Shown: positions 16,319 to 26,314, numbered from the stretch's first letter. The stretch is DNA of 64,000 nucleotides from Parasediminibacterium sp046546515 (GCF_046546515.1 NZ_JBKHKJ010000001.1:313575-377574); one strand, 5' to 3'. Numbers and translations are program-made. The notes: generated from the sequence alone by a model not told the origin.

Positions 16319-17705
16319 CCCAGATATTGCAGTAGAGATTATTCTGCAAAATTGACAGATTCGTAAATTTGTTAGATGGAACAGGAATACACAGATATGC
16401 AAGTAACTGCGTGGGGCGGGATGCAAGAAATGAAGCGCATTATTGATAAAACAGGTATCAATAAGAAACTTCAATCATTAGGTTTGCCCGAAGGCAAGAG
16501 CAACAATAAAATTTCGGCTAGTGATACCATTGAAAGTTTCTGGGTAAGTATTTGGATAGGTTGTTTTCGGTTTAGCCATACAGCTGTAGTAAGGCTAGAT
16601 GAAGTTTTGCGCCAGATATTTGGGTGGGAACGTGTACCCTCAGCAACCACTTATGGGAGGTTTTTCAAGAAGTTCACTCCGTCAATGAACCATGATATAT
16701 TTATTGAACTGTATAGTTGGTTTTTCGAACAATTGCAATTCGACAATTATACATTGGATGTGGACAGCAGCGTAATAACCCGCCATGGGGAACAAGAAGG
16801 GGCTAAAAAAGGCTACAACCCCACCAAGCGTGGGCGCAACAGCCACCATCCCTTGTTTGCCTTTGTCAACGACATAAAAATGGTAGCCAATTGCTGGAAC
16901 AGGAGTGGCAATACCAATAGCAGCAATAATTGCATCCATTTTTTAGAAGAGACATTTTCCATCTTAAAAAACAAGAAAATAGGGTTGTTCAGGGCCGACA
17001 GTGGTTTTTGCAGCGAATCTATTTTAAAGTTTATAGAAGATAAAACAACGGCCTATGTCATGAGCTGTAAGCTATATGCCAATTTACAAAGCACCATTTA
17101 TGGCATCACTAATTGGCAACCGATAGGCATGGGGATATGGATAACTGAAATTACTTTTAAGCAAGGGGGCTGGAGCAAAGCCAGGAGGATAATCGTAATA
17201 AAACAATTGGAAGAGGTGCGCCACAAAACAACAGGCAAAAAGCTGACAAGCCTTTTTAAGCAAGCCGACCTAGACAAAGAAAAAGTATATAAAACAAGGT
17301 ATCACGCTTTTGTAACCAACCAAACTTTGCCAGCCATAGAAATTTGGGAACAATACAAGCGGCGTGGCGATGCGGAAAACAGAATCAAGGAACTAAAAGA
17401 AGACTTTGGTGTACAAGGCTTTTGCATGGATAGTTTTTGTGCCACCGAAACAGCTATGCGCTTTGTAATGATAGCCTATAATTTGATGAGTTTATTTAGG
17501 CTATTAACCCTTCAAAAGCAACCCAGCCCTACATTAGCCACATTAAGGTTCAACTGCTTTGCAGTAGGGAGTTGGATAGAAAACAAAGTGCTTAAAATGA
17601 GTGTACCACTCAAAAGGAGGCAGTGATATGACAGCCTTTTTTTCCTCATCGAAAACGCTAAACTGCCATTAAGTCTTACTGGATAATTCTACTGCAAAAT
17701 CTGGG
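16319..17705 (+). mobile_element. IS1380-family insertion sequence, complete
   Basis: 1387 bp. Terminal inverted repeats CCCAGATATTGCAGTAGA (16319-16336) and, on the complement, CCCAGATTTTGCAGTAGA (17688-17705), 17 of 18 matching. It is flanked by the 5-bp target duplication TTCAA at 16314-16318 and 17706-17710. One intact transposase gene is inside. Ends, duplication and gene are all intact, so it may still be active. Confidence 0.93.
16376..17626 (+). CDS. IS1380-family transposase
   Basis: A DDE transposase of 416 residues that fills the element at 16319-17705. LDVDSSVITRHGEQEGAKKGYNP followed by KRGRNSHHPL is the family signature. Likely catalytic residues are D130 in LDVDSS, D208 in FRADSGF and E334 in RRGDAENRIKELKEDFG. 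No frameshift or stop interrupts it. The start ATG at 16376 lies about 40 bp inside the left repeat. No passenger gene. Confidence 0.92.
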   Translation: MEQEYTDMQVTAWGGMQEMKRIIDKTGINKKLQSLGLPEGKSNNKISASDTIESFWVSIWIGCFRFSHTAVVRLDEVLRQIFGWERVPSATTYGRFFKKFTPSMNHDIFIELYSWFFEQLQFDNYTLDVDSSVITRHGEQEGAKKGYNPTKRGRNSHHPLFAFVNDIKMVANCWNRSGNTNSSNNCIHFLEETFSILKNKKIGLFRADSGFCSESILKFIEDKTTAYVMSCKLYANLQSTIYGITNWQPIGMGIWITEITFKQGGWSKARRIIVIKQLEEVRHKTTGKKLTSLFKQADLDKEKVYKTRYHAFVTNQTLPAIEIWEQYKRRGDAENRIKELKEDFGVQGFCMDSFCATETAMRFVMIAYNLMSLFRLLTLQKQPSPTLATLRFNCFAVGSWIENKVLKMSVPLKRRQ

Positions 17706-17765
17706 TTCAATAACTAAGCGAAAAACTTTTATGCACCCTGAAATTTATAAATAACATTTATGCAC

Positions 17766-17773
17766 TACATTTG
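17766..17773 (+). promoter_or_regulatory. -7 box that decides the start of the FG-GAP gene
   Basis: TACATTTG matches TAnnTTTG. A transcript would begin about 7 bp later, near 17780, so the in-frame TTG at 17771 and ATG at 17774 would be untranscribed. This supports the ATG at 17813, which directly begins a signal peptide. Confidence 0.55.
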
Positions 17774-17812
17774 ATGCAACAACCCAATTATTACCAAATA
17801 ACAATTAACCAA

Positions 17813-19828
17813 ATGAAGCATATTACCCTTTTTGCTATTATATTTTTCTTTTTTTCAGTTTGGGGTATTTCCCAGCCAGTTATTAGTTCATTTACGCCGG
17901 CATCGGCACCTATTGGTTCTATTCTAACCATTGCAGGCAAGAATTTTGACACTGTGCCAGCTAAGAATATTGTTTTGTTTGGCAGTATAAAAGCTGCCGT
18001 GGTGTCTGCTATTACTACTTCCCTTACTGTAAAAGTACCTATGGGTGCAGCTTACCAGCTAATTACCGTATCTGTCAATAATCTGACGGCTTATTCTGCC
18101 AATTATTTTTCAGTTTCTTTTAAAAACTGTGGTAGCGGCACTTTTAGTTTTAGCACTTCAGTAGATTCGGTATTTAGCATTCGGAATCAATTTTTTGCAA
18201 AAGATTTTGATGGGGATGGTAAACTGGATCTTGCCAATATACTTGGTTCACCTAGTTTCTTACATTTAAAACGTAATACCAGCACGCCCGGCCTTTTTTC
18301 TGGTGCAATGGTATTGCAGTACAATGGCGTAGGGAGCAATGCCAGTTATTTAGCTGATGGCGACCTGAATGGGGATGGAAAAACAGATATATTATCCGTT
18401 GAAAATGACACCATTTCTATTTTAAAAAATGAAAGCAGCGCAGGCAATATCGCTTTTACAAAAAGCAGTTTTGTAACCGCTACAACTGCTGAAATGGCTG
18501 CAATAGGCGATTTAGATGGTGATGGCAAACCCGATTTGGTTATAGCCAAGGGTTATGACACTGGTTTTATCATTTATAAAAACAGTGGCAGTGCAGGCAG
18601 TATAAGCTTTGCGTCGGGGAAACAATTTGGCATAGGGGGAATGATTACAGCTATTACGATTGCTGACATAGATGGGGATGGAAAGCCAGATATAATCCTA
18701 AGTAAACTAAGCATTTCAACTTCGCAGTCAACACAATTGTCTGAAATTGTAATTTATAAGAACACTAGTGTTGGTAATAGTATATCTTTTTCAACACCTG
18801 TTTCTTTTTCATCAAGCTTGGGCTTGGGTGGTTCGGGAACATTTTATCCTACCACTACGGTAAAAATCCTTGTTGGCGACATGGATGGCGATGGTAAAAA
18901 AGATATAGTAATTCATGGGGGGGGTGTTTTTTTTGAAACGGGGTTTAATGGGGTATATATATTAAAAAATATAAGTACTACCAAAAATATTCTTTTCAAT
19001 TCCCCAACCTCTAACTATAACAACACTTCTTTAAATGCTAACGGAGCAAATGATTTTTCTATTGATGATGTGGACGGTGACGGCAAGCTTGATATAGTAT
19101 TTTCCTATTCTATTACAGATACTGTTTTGCCAACAAGTTATTATTTTGGTGCGTATTTAAGTAGTGCTGGTTATTATTCGGCAGCTACTTCTGGTGGCAC
19201 ACGCGTTCAAATTGCTGACATGGATAGCGATGGTAAGCCCGATATTATTGTTGGCTCCCAAATATTTTTCAATAACTGTGTATTGCCATTAACCTTGTTG
19301 AACTTTAGTGCCAAACCAGTGGGTAAACAGGTAAATGTTTCATGGCAAACCACACAGGAAGTAAATACAGCATCTTTTATTGTTGAGAAAAGCGGTGCCA
19401 ACAATCAGTTTAAAACTATTGATACTGTAGCAGCAAAGGTGAATAATACAGGAACCAATCGTTATTCATTTACAGATGCTAACCCAGAAAGTGGTGTAAG
19501 CTATTATCGCTTAAAAATGATGGATAAAGACGGTAAGTTTACTTATAGCAATAGTGTTTCGGTGCAATTGGAGAATGTAGTAGAAGAATTCGGTGTTTAC
19601 CCCAACCCCACAGGCGGCTTACTACATATACACCAAGTAAGCCCAGCAGTAGAAAAACAATTAGTTCAAATAACAGACATGCAAGGCAAGATAGTGCGCC
19701 AACAAACAATAATTACTCAACAAAGCAACAATACTTTTGCAATTGATGTTTCAGCCCTTGCTAAAGGTTCTTACCTGATTAAAATGCTAGGAAGCAAACA
19801 AAAGAAAGCCATTTTTATTAAGGATTAA
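17813..19828 (+). CDS. Secreted IPT/TIG and FG-GAP repeat protein with T9SS sorting domain
   Basis: About 671 residues from the chosen start. Signal peptide (MKHITLFAIIFFFFSVWGISQ), an IPT/TIG immunoglobulin-like domain (PVISSFTPASAPIGSILTIAG), then about six FG-GAP/VCBS repeats with calcium-binding loops of the type DxDGDGKxD (DFDGDGKLD, DLNGDGKTD, DLDGDGKPD, DIDGDGKPD, DMDGDGKKD, DVDGDGKLD), probably forming a beta-propeller. A VNVSWQTTQEVN module and a T9SS type A C-terminal domain (YPNPTGGLLHIHQ ... GSYLIKMLGSKQKKAIFIKD) follow. Surface-exposed; ligand unknown. It starts 75 bp after the right end of B3. Confidence 0.88.
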   Translation: MKHITLFAIIFFFFSVWGISQPVISSFTPASAPIGSILTIAGKNFDTVPAKNIVLFGSIKAAVVSAITTSLTVKVPMGAAYQLITVSVNNLTAYSANYFSVSFKNCGSGTFSFSTSVDSVFSIRNQFFAKDFDGDGKLDLANILGSPSFLHLKRNTSTPGLFSGAMVLQYNGVGSNASYLADGDLNGDGKTDILSVENDTISILKNESSAGNIAFTKSSFVTATTAEMAAIGDLDGDGKPDLVIAKGYDTGFIIYKNSGSAGSISFASGKQFGIGGMITAITIADIDGDGKPDIILSKLSISTSQSTQLSEIVIYKNTSVGNSISFSTPVSFSSSLGLGGSGTFYPTTTVKILVGDMDGDGKKDIVIHGGGVFFETGFNGVYILKNISTTKNILFNSPTSNYNNTSLNANGANDFSIDDVDGDGKLDIVFSYSITDTVLPTSYYFGAYLSSAGYYSAATSGGTRVQIADMDSDGKPDIIVGSQIFFNNCVLPLTLLNFSAKPVGKQVNVSWQTTQEVNTASFIVEKSGANNQFKTIDTVAAKVNNTGTNRYSFTDANPESGVSYYRLKMMDKDGKFTYSNSVSVQLENVVEEFGVYPNPTGGLLHIHQVSPAVEKQLVQITDMQGKIVRQQTIITQQSNNTFAIDVSALAKGSYLIKMLGSKQKKAIFIKD

Positions 19829-19898
19829 TATTGTAGTTATTTACTCCCCAGGTAGTCCAAACCTAGATTTCGTTAAGCAGGCACAATGTGATTAGTAG

Positions 19899-19944
19899 TT
19901 GACCGTTCAAAGACGATGCCTTAGGGATAAAGGTGAGCTGTGAT
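19899..19944. repeat. Short dispersed repeat, family G copy 2
   Basis: Matches the copy at 15553-15602: GTTGACCGTTCA, GATGCCTTA, GATAAAGGTG, GCTGTGATGG. Confidence 0.5.
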
Positions 19945-20333
19945 GGACTCTGTAACCACTAGCACCTCAAAACTATTCAGCGAGTTTGAAGATATGTTCC
20001 TGATGAGCATGTTGTTTATATTGACAGGGAAAATTAGTTTCAAAAATGAATGTCCGCTATTATCGGCAAAAGATATCAGGGAAATCATTTCAATAACATA
20101 AGCCCAAAACAAGATATATATGAAATTAAGTACCAGTACGAAATTATCTTACTACTATTATTTGTCCGAAATTCATTAAATACAATAGCAAATTATGAGT
20201 TTGCGAGGAAGAAATAGCAATAAGTTAATTAAGGCTTCATACTTATGATAGAAAGGCATCGAAAAAGACAAGCGGATATTGACAAATGCTATCGAAAAAC
20301 TTAGCTTACTGGGGAACACTAAAGTTTGTTAAA

Positions 20334-20362
20334 CCCGGATTTTGCAGTTGACTTCGTTATGA
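20334..20362. mobile_element. Solo left end of the IS1380-like MITE
   Basis: CCCGGATTTTGCAGTTGACT, continuing to ATGA, is identical over 29 bp to the left end of the MITE at 45277. No matching right end follows, so it is a relic. Confidence 0.6.
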
Positions 20363-20784
20363 GAGTTAAAGTAGAATTAGTATGGTAATATATTTAAGTT
20401 GCCTCAATTGAATAATTTAATCTTTACAAAGAGCTAGTTGAGGTTATTTATTAACCACAAAACGGGTATAAAATTCCCCATAAAACAAAAAATAACAATA
20501 CGTCTGCTTGTAACTTTAAATGTATATTCCAACGCAATCCATAAAAAGGCTAACAAAAACCTTATACCAATGCTTGAATTAATGTGCAAGCCACAAAATA
20601 ACATTTATCCCACTTTTCCCAAAAATTAAATAGGGCATTTGGCATTATAAATGCAACATCATGTAGTAGATACTTTAAGCCATGCACTTGCAATGCTTTA
20701 AAAAATTAGGCACGATAAGAAATAACTGTGGATTGAAATAAGTATGGCTACCAAAGGTTTTTACCAACCTTAATATTTTATACT

Positions 20785-23682
20785 ATGGCGCAACGGAACA
20801 AAATTATCTTACTATTTATTTGCATGGCAAGCATTTTTTCAACTGGCAGCAGTGCTGGCATAACCCCGCCTCCAGATACGGCTACTACACAAAAAATGCT
20901 ACATTATATACTAGCCCCTTTAAATAAAACGCAAGTGCCACGAGGTTTCCTGCAGGAATATGGCTGCCCCATTTTTCCCTTGGGTACTTTTAATGGCAAG
21001 CTAAGTGATAGCAACAAAATAGACATTAACCTTTGGCGTACATTGTATTTCCAACTGCAAACAAGCTATTGTGGCACATCGCACAACCCTTTGCCAGATA
21101 TTAAGGATGTAAATAAAGCCTTTGCTAGGGTTACAAATGAGTCATTACCCATCCCCCTGCCTATTTTAATTGGCAATTACAGCAAAATAAAAGCAGATGC
21201 TTTCCGTAAAAAACTGCTGGTATATGACAGCGTAAAAATGCAGGTGCATGATGCTGAAGCATCAAAAGAAAGCCCATACGAAATACGTGATTTATTTATA
21301 GGCTGCCCCAGCAAAGCGTACAGCAAAACAAGCTGGGTATCCTTCGTGTGCGATTCCAGCACATTTTGGAACACATCGGGCAAGAATGTATATGTAATGG
21401 CCATCGATTTTGGCGATGGCAGGGGTTTTAGGACAATAACGCTGGGTGTGCCCATGGTTGTAAACTACAACAAAGCCGGTAGGGCAAAATGGACTATCAA
21501 AGCCATCATGACCGATAGCACCATACTACAATGTTATAGTTCGTTTTATGTTTCTACAGCCGCAGCCGTGCTGAATGGCCAGCGTGGGCTTGATTTGCAA
21601 ATGGAGGGTATAAAACCAGCTTGGGGCAATGTTAGCTACACAAACCCCACTACGCATCAGCCATACAATGCGCAAGTATATATAAAGTACAGCCGTAAAA
21701 ATACCGATAGCACGTTGAGGAAGCCATTGATTATAGCGGAGGGTTTTGATGCAAGCAGTATTGCCCCGCTTCTACAACCCAATTATGCTTTTAAAGATTT
21801 CATTAAGTTGTTAAAAGAACCAACCGGGTTCGATTTATTTGGCAGGATAAATGATGCAGCCGCTTATGACATGGTTTATGTGGATTTTGAAGATGGCACT
21901 GCCGATATTTCCATGAATGCAAAATTGATTGAAGAAGTGATAAGGCGTGTAAACCAGAACAAAGTAGCCGACAAAAAAGCAACAACCAAGCAGGAAAACA
22001 TTGTGATGGGCATGGGTATGGGCGGCCTGTGTGCTAGGTACGGTTTGGCCGAAATGACCAAGAACAAGGAAAACACAGAAACCCGTTTGCTGATAACCCA
22101 CGATAGCCCACATCATGGGCTGAACTTGCCGCTTGGGCTACAGTTTTTGGTACAAATGATGGATAATATTAATTTTTTTGGCTATTACCTGCACGATATT
22201 TACCCAGAGTACAACGAAGCAATCAATATATTAAAAACGCCTGCCATGGTGCAAATGCTGGTTTACCGTGCTAGTGGCGCACAGAAGTACAACAAGAACA
22301 GCTTTTTAGATGGCGCATACAAAAGCATGGTAACATTTAGCCCTACCGATTCGCAGCCCACCTACCGTTTCATTGCCACCAGCCTAGGCAATGAATGTGG
22401 CAATGCTGTGTTTACACCTGGTACAGCTTTTATTAACCAGCAAGTGGATGGAAAGGGAAAAGAAGGTAACAAGACATTGTTCTTCTCCACACCCATCGCC
22501 AATAGTTATTTGCTAACCGACATTGAAGCATTTTCTATACCTAAAAAAGATACAATAGCCAAAATTGCGCATATACACGCCCGCAACCAGTATAAATTAT
22601 TTGGATTTATTAATATTAATAAGGATTTATATGACGTGTCAGTAGTAATAGCAGCAAAAAACTTCATGGCTATTGATGGCGTAGCTGGCTCTACTATTAA
22701 TTTGCATGCTTTTCCAGACGAGTATATATCTACGCCTCAACCTAATTTCAATTTAAACCCTGAGTTCCCTTTGTTTCAGGTATTGAGCAGTTATGCGTAC
22801 CCCAACAGAAAAGGCACGTCTGCATCTTTCACCTACATACCCACTGCCAGTGCATTGGATGTTAGCCCCATGTCGGCAGCAACATTCTCAGAGAAATATG
22901 TAAATGGCATCAACCAGCATTTCCCTTCCTCCAGCGAAACATTTATAGCACAGGAAACCAATAATTCACGCGGCACAACCAATAACGTACATGCTACATT
23001 CACGGCAAGGAATGCCGAATGGCTGTACAATGAAATGGAAAACAAGCCTAATTTGTTAAATTGCCCGTACAATGGAGACTGTGCCAACAATTATTATATA
23101 CTAGGCGATACGTTGTTTTGCAAAGAAGCTAATTTTATCATTCCAGGTTTGCCCCGTGGGTCAACCGTTAAATGGTCAGTAACAGGTTTTGAAGATGGTG
23201 CAGCAACCATAATACCCCAAGGAGTAAATAAAGTAAAAATAACCAAGAAAAAAGACGGGTATGTAGCGTTGCACGCTGTTATCAGCAAAGCATGTAAAGT
23301 GGGGAATGGAAGTACTTCTGCCGTTTCGAAATCTGTTTATTGCGGCCTCCCTAAAATTATACCTATCAACAGCATTGCTTTTAAAAGCTCTGGCCCCATG
23401 AACCCACCTATCATGGACAAAAAAAGAAATATCCCAGTCTATAGCCCAAGAACATCCGATACTGTTTATAGCAATATGCGTTTTGTAGGTTCGGCTGCAA
23501 TATTATGGGCAGACCCTTATGTGTTAAATGGCCCCCCAGCACGGGTAATAACCAAAGATGCACAAACCAATTGTTACCAGTTTTTCGGTGCCAACCAGCT
23601 GGTAGAGCTAAACCTAATGGCACAAAACCAATGTGGCTATGCCCAAACTTATTTTCAATTTGTGCCTAAGGGTAGGTGGTAG
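20785..23682 (+). CDS. Large secreted lipase-like alpha/beta-hydrolase protein, catalytic serine apparently lost
   Basis: 965 residues with a signal peptide (about 1-24). The central part (about 310-480) reads like a PGAP1-type or lipase alpha/beta-hydrolase: PLIIAEGFDAS, YDMVYVDFEDGTADI, then the nucleophile-elbow region VMGMGMGGLCARYGLAEM and THDSPHHGLNLPLG. The elbow is GMGMG (409-413), with glycine at 411 where the serine of GxSxG is expected. The C-terminal 200 residues contain a PKD or Ig-like stretch with paired cysteines (CPYNGDC, CKEANF). No T9SS domain is obvious. It may be a non-catalytic relative or use other residues. A strong terminator follows at 23829. Confidence 0.6.
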   Translation: MAQRNKIILLFICMASIFSTGSSAGITPPPDTATTQKMLHYILAPLNKTQVPRGFLQEYGCPIFPLGTFNGKLSDSNKIDINLWRTLYFQLQTSYCGTSHNPLPDIKDVNKAFARVTNESLPIPLPILIGNYSKIKADAFRKKLLVYDSVKMQVHDAEASKESPYEIRDLFIGCPSKAYSKTSWVSFVCDSSTFWNTSGKNVYVMAIDFGDGRGFRTITLGVPMVVNYNKAGRAKWTIKAIMTDSTILQCYSSFYVSTAAAVLNGQRGLDLQMEGIKPAWGNVSYTNPTTHQPYNAQVYIKYSRKNTDSTLRKPLIIAEGFDASSIAPLLQPNYAFKDFIKLLKEPTGFDLFGRINDAAAYDMVYVDFEDGTADISMNAKLIEEVIRRVNQNKVADKKATTKQENIVMGMGMGGLCARYGLAEMTKNKENTETRLLITHDSPHHGLNLPLGLQFLVQMMDNINFFGYYLHDIYPEYNEAINILKTPAMVQMLVYRASGAQKYNKNSFLDGAYKSMVTFSPTDSQPTYRFIATSLGNECGNAVFTPGTAFINQQVDGKGKEGNKTLFFSTPIANSYLLTDIEAFSIPKKDTIAKIAHIHARNQYKLFGFININKDLYDVSVVIAAKNFMAIDGVAGSTINLHAFPDEYISTPQPNFNLNPEFPLFQVLSSYAYPNRKGTSASFTYIPTASALDVSPMSAATFSEKYVNGINQHFPSSSETFIAQETNNSRGTTNNVHATFTARNAEWLYNEMENKPNLLNCPYNGDCANNYYILGDTLFCKEANFIIPGLPRGSTVKWSVTGFEDGAATIIPQGVNKVKITKKKDGYVALHAVISKACKVGNGSTSAVSKSVYCGLPKIIPINSIAFKSSGPMNPPIMDKKRNIPVYSPRTSDTVYSNMRFVGSAAILWADPYVLNGPPARVITKDAQTNCYQFFGANQLVELNLMAQNQCGYAQTYFQFVPKGRW

Positions 23683-23828
23683 TACATTGGGTTTAAAATG
23701 TATGCCCTCACGCACACTTATTATAAAGCGAAGATTTGAAATACACCCTAAAATATTTCACTTGCAATTAGAACTCCTGCACTAGTTATTAAGCTTAACA
23801 AAAAGTTATAAAGCACTTCTTACCCCAC

Positions 23829-23863
23829 AAAAAAAGCTACCGTTTGTAACGGTAGCTTTTTTT
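23829..23863. terminator. Bidirectional rho-independent terminator
   Basis: A perfect stem (AGCTACCGTT and AACGGTAGCT, loop TGT) with an A run before and a T run after. It lies between the convergent lipase-like gene and the small gene at 23887-24093. Confidence 0.9.
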
Positions 23864-23886
23864 ATTCAAAAACAAAAAAGATAGTA

Positions 23887-24093
23887 TTAAAACCCTTTGG
23901 TAGCCACGCCATCGGCTATTGCTTGCAATGCTTTGGCTTCGCCCAAGATTGCGGCCATTTTATTGCCTTTTCCATCATGACCACCGGCCATATAACCACC
24001 TTTTGCAGTTTTTGTAATCACTGCATCTTGCATTGGCACATTCTTCTCTTTTGTCTTTAAGCAATATGCTTTAATCATTTTACTTGTGTCCAT
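23887..24093 (-). CDS. Small conserved protein (DUF5679-like)
   Basis: 68 residues. The beginning KAYCLKTKEKNVPMQDAVITKTAKGGYMAGGHDGKGNKM resembles DUF5679-type zinc-ribbon proteins (AYCxKCKxK ...) but lacks most of the paired cysteines, keeping only C11. The C-terminal half is a charged and Ala-rich helix (ILGEAKALQAIADGVATKG). Lysine-rich and probably cytoplasmic. Its own terminator is shared with the convergent upstream gene. Function unknown. Confidence 0.6.
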   Translation of the reverse strand: MDTSKMIKAYCLKTKEKNVPMQDAVITKTAKGGYMAGGHDGKGNKMAAILGEAKALQAIADGVATKGF

Positions 24094-24325
24094 TGTATTT
24101 GATTTAATGCCTTAGTATTAATAAATATTCAATAAGGCAAGGTTTAAAAAAAAGTTTATAAAGCACAAACTACTATAATATTTTTAAAACTAATAAAAGT
24201 GTGGAAAAAAATTAATTCACATCATTTTATGATATAAAAACAACTTTCAAAATGTGTGCCTCAATTGTGGTTTCGAGCGATAGATTTTTCCATTCAAAAC
24301 TTAAAATTCAAAATTTAAAATTCCC

Positions 24326-26314
24326 CTAAACATCTATCCGTGCGTATTTTGCATGGGTTTCTATAAAGTCCCTGCGGGGTGCAACATCGTCGCCCATCAG
24401 CATACTGAATACACGATCTGCCTCTGCTGCGCTTTCAATGGTTACCCTTTTCAATGTCCTGCGGGCAGGATCCATGGTGGTTTCCCACAATTGCTCTGCG
24501 TTCATTTCACCCAAGCCTTTGTAACGCTGTATGCCCACGCTATCGTCTTTGCCGCCGCCTATTTTCTCAACCAACGCCTTGCGTTGCTCTTCATTATAAG
24601 CATAAGCTTGTTCTTTTCCTTTTTTTACTAGGTACAAAGGTGGTTGCGCTATATATACATAACCTTGCTCTACCAATTCTTTCATATACCTAAATATAAA
24701 AGTAAGTATAAGCGTGGCAATGTGGCTGCCATCCACGTCGGCATCGGTCATTATTACCAGCTTGTGGTAGCGGAGTTTGGTAATGTTTAATGCTTTGGCA
24801 TCGTCCACTATTCCCACGGTTACCCCAAGGGCAGTGTACATGTTCCTGATTTCCTCGTTCTCATAAATCTTATGCTCCATGGCTTTTTCCACGTTCAGGA
24901 TTTTACCCCTCAATGGCAAAATAGCTTGGTAGCTCCTGTCCCTGCCTTGCTTGGCAGTACCACCAGCCGAGTCCCCTTCCACCAAGTACAGCTCGCACCT
25001 TTTAGGGTCTCTCTCGCTGCAATCGGCCAGCTTGCCTGGCAGGCCGCCGCCACTCAACACCGTTTTGCGCTGTACCAACTCACGCGCTTTTTTAGCAGCC
25101 ATACGTGCCTGGGCTGCCAATATTACTTTGTTAATTACGTTCTTTGCTTCTTTCGGATTTTCTTCCAAATAGGCTTGCAGCACTTTGGCCACGGTGGTTT
25201 CTACCACGCCGCTTACATCGCTATTGCCGAGCTTGGTTTTGGTTTGGCCTTCAAACTGCGGTTCTGGCACTTTTACGGAAATGATGGCGCTTAGGCCTTC
25301 CCTGAAATCATCCCCTTCTACTTCTACCTTGGCACGTTCAAACATCCCTTCCTTGTCGCCATAGCTTTTGAAAACCCTTGTCAATGCCCTCCTAAAGCCA
25401 GTAACGTGCGTGCCGCCTTCTATGGTATTGATATTGTTTACATAACTAAATATATGCTCCTTAAAGTCGTTGTTGTAAGTAAGGGCTACTTCTACTGCTA
25501 CATTGCTTGCTTCGTCATGCCCATCAACGCTTAATGTTTTAGCTATCAACGAAGTGCGGTTGGCGTTCCTGTCCAGCATTTCCACAAATTCTACTATGCC
25601 GCCTTCGCTGTAAAAGAAAATGGAGTAGTTGCTACCATCTTCGTTTTTCTCCCTTTCGTCTGTAAGGGTAATGCTGATTCGCCTGTTGAGGTAAGACAAT
25701 TCACGCAAACGCCCTTCCAGTATTTCTTTTTTATAAATTGTTTCCTGAAAAATGCTAGCATCGGGCCAGAAACGGACTGTTGTACCCGTCCTTTCACTAA
25801 CGCCTATTTCACGAACCGGGTAAGCTGGAACACCGCAATGGTATTCTTGCTCAAATATTTTGCCTTCCCTTTCTACCTTGGCGTGCAAAGTGGTACTTAG
25901 TGCATTCACGCAACTTACGCCCACACCATGCAAACCACCAGAAACCTTGTAGGTGTTTTTATCGAACTTTCCACCTGCGTGCAACACTGTCATTACAATT
26001 TCCAATGCACTTTTTTGCTCCTTGGTGTTGATGCCCGTGGGTATGCCACGGCCATCGTCCATCACGGTTATGCTGTTGTCTTCATGTATGGTAACGTAAA
26101 TATTTTTGCAATAGCCCGCCAATGCCTCATCTATAGAGTTATCTACCACCTCATAAACCAAGTGGTGCAAGCCTTTTACGCCAATATCGCCAATATACAT
26201 GGCCGGCCTTTTACGCACAGCTTCCAACCCTTCTAAAACCTGGATACTGTCTGCTCCATAATTTTTTTCCTGGGCAGCATTGCTGGCTTCTTGTGCCTTC
26301 AAATCTTCACTCAT
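24326..26314 (-). CDS. gyrB: DNA gyrase subunit B
   Basis: ATPase subunit of type II topoisomerase that introduces negative supercoils. 662 residues. GHKL ATPase (EVVDNSIDEALAG, DDGRGIPTG, GGLHGVGVSCVNALS), transducer domain, TOPRIM (VEGDSAGG near residue 440 and DADVDGSHI), and a C-terminal QRYKGLGEMNAEQLWETTMDP typical of GyrB/ParE. The ATPase start EKNYGADSIQVLEGLEAVRKRPAMYIG and the end RRDFIETHAKYARIDV fit GyrB better than ParE. Monocistronic. Confidence 0.95.
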   Translation of the reverse strand: MSEDLKAQEASNAAQEKNYGADSIQVLEGLEAVRKRPAMYIGDIGVKGLHHLVYEVVDNSIDEALAGYCKNIYVTIHEDNSITVMDDGRGIPTGINTKEQKSALEIVMTVLHAGGKFDKNTYKVSGGLHGVGVSCVNALSTTLHAKVEREGKIFEQEYHCGVPAYPVREIGVSERTGTTVRFWPDASIFQETIYKKEILEGRLRELSYLNRRISITLTDEREKNEDGSNYSIFFYSEGGIVEFVEMLDRNANRTSLIAKTLSVDGHDEASNVAVEVALTYNNDFKEHIFSYVNNINTIEGGTHVTGFRRALTRVFKSYGDKEGMFERAKVEVEGDDFREGLSAIISVKVPEPQFEGQTKTKLGNSDVSGVVETTVAKVLQAYLEENPKEAKNVINKVILAAQARMAAKKARELVQRKTVLSGGGLPGKLADCSERDPKRCELYLVEGDSAGGTAKQGRDRSYQAILPLRGKILNVEKAMEHKIYENEEIRNMYTALGVTVGIVDDAKALNITKLRYHKLVIMTDADVDGSHIATLILTFIFRYMKELVEQGYVYIAQPPLYLVKKGKEQAYAYNEEQRKALVEKIGGGKDDSVGIQRYKGLGEMNAEQLWETTMDPARRTLKRVTIESAAEADRVFSMLMGDDVAPRRDFIETHAKYARIDV

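Larger units (their letters stand above)
15807..17739. mobile_element. Family B dispersed element, copy B3 (interrupted by an IS)
   Basis: The best-preserved ends: AGGGTGCATAAAACTTTTTC at 15807-15826, and GCGAAAAACTTTTATGCACC near 17718-17737, the inverse apart from one or two bases. It contains the TATTTTTG box (15862-15869), the tract CTAGTGCCTCGGCA, a seven-unit 11-bp array (16002-16078), GTTGATAATCAAT (16089-16101), AAACTGAAACTATTTTAAT (about 16167-16185) and CCTTTCGGGAGGGG. The IS at 16319-17705 splits it just before its right end; removing the IS and one TTCAA restores a normal B right end. Confidence 0.78.
19829..20784. other. 956-bp spacer without a recognisable gene
   Basis: Holds family G copy 2 (19899-19944) and an isolated 29-bp match to the left end of the 173-bp MITE at 20334-20362. 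Two short open frames here (19921-20112 minus, 20438-20629 plus) have no protein-like features. The region looks like decayed mobile DNA. Confidence 0.6.

Noticed and set aside
20438..20629. 63-residue open frame in the 20-kb spacer
   Set aside because: Low complexity Lys/Asn/Ile composition, no start context, no family match.
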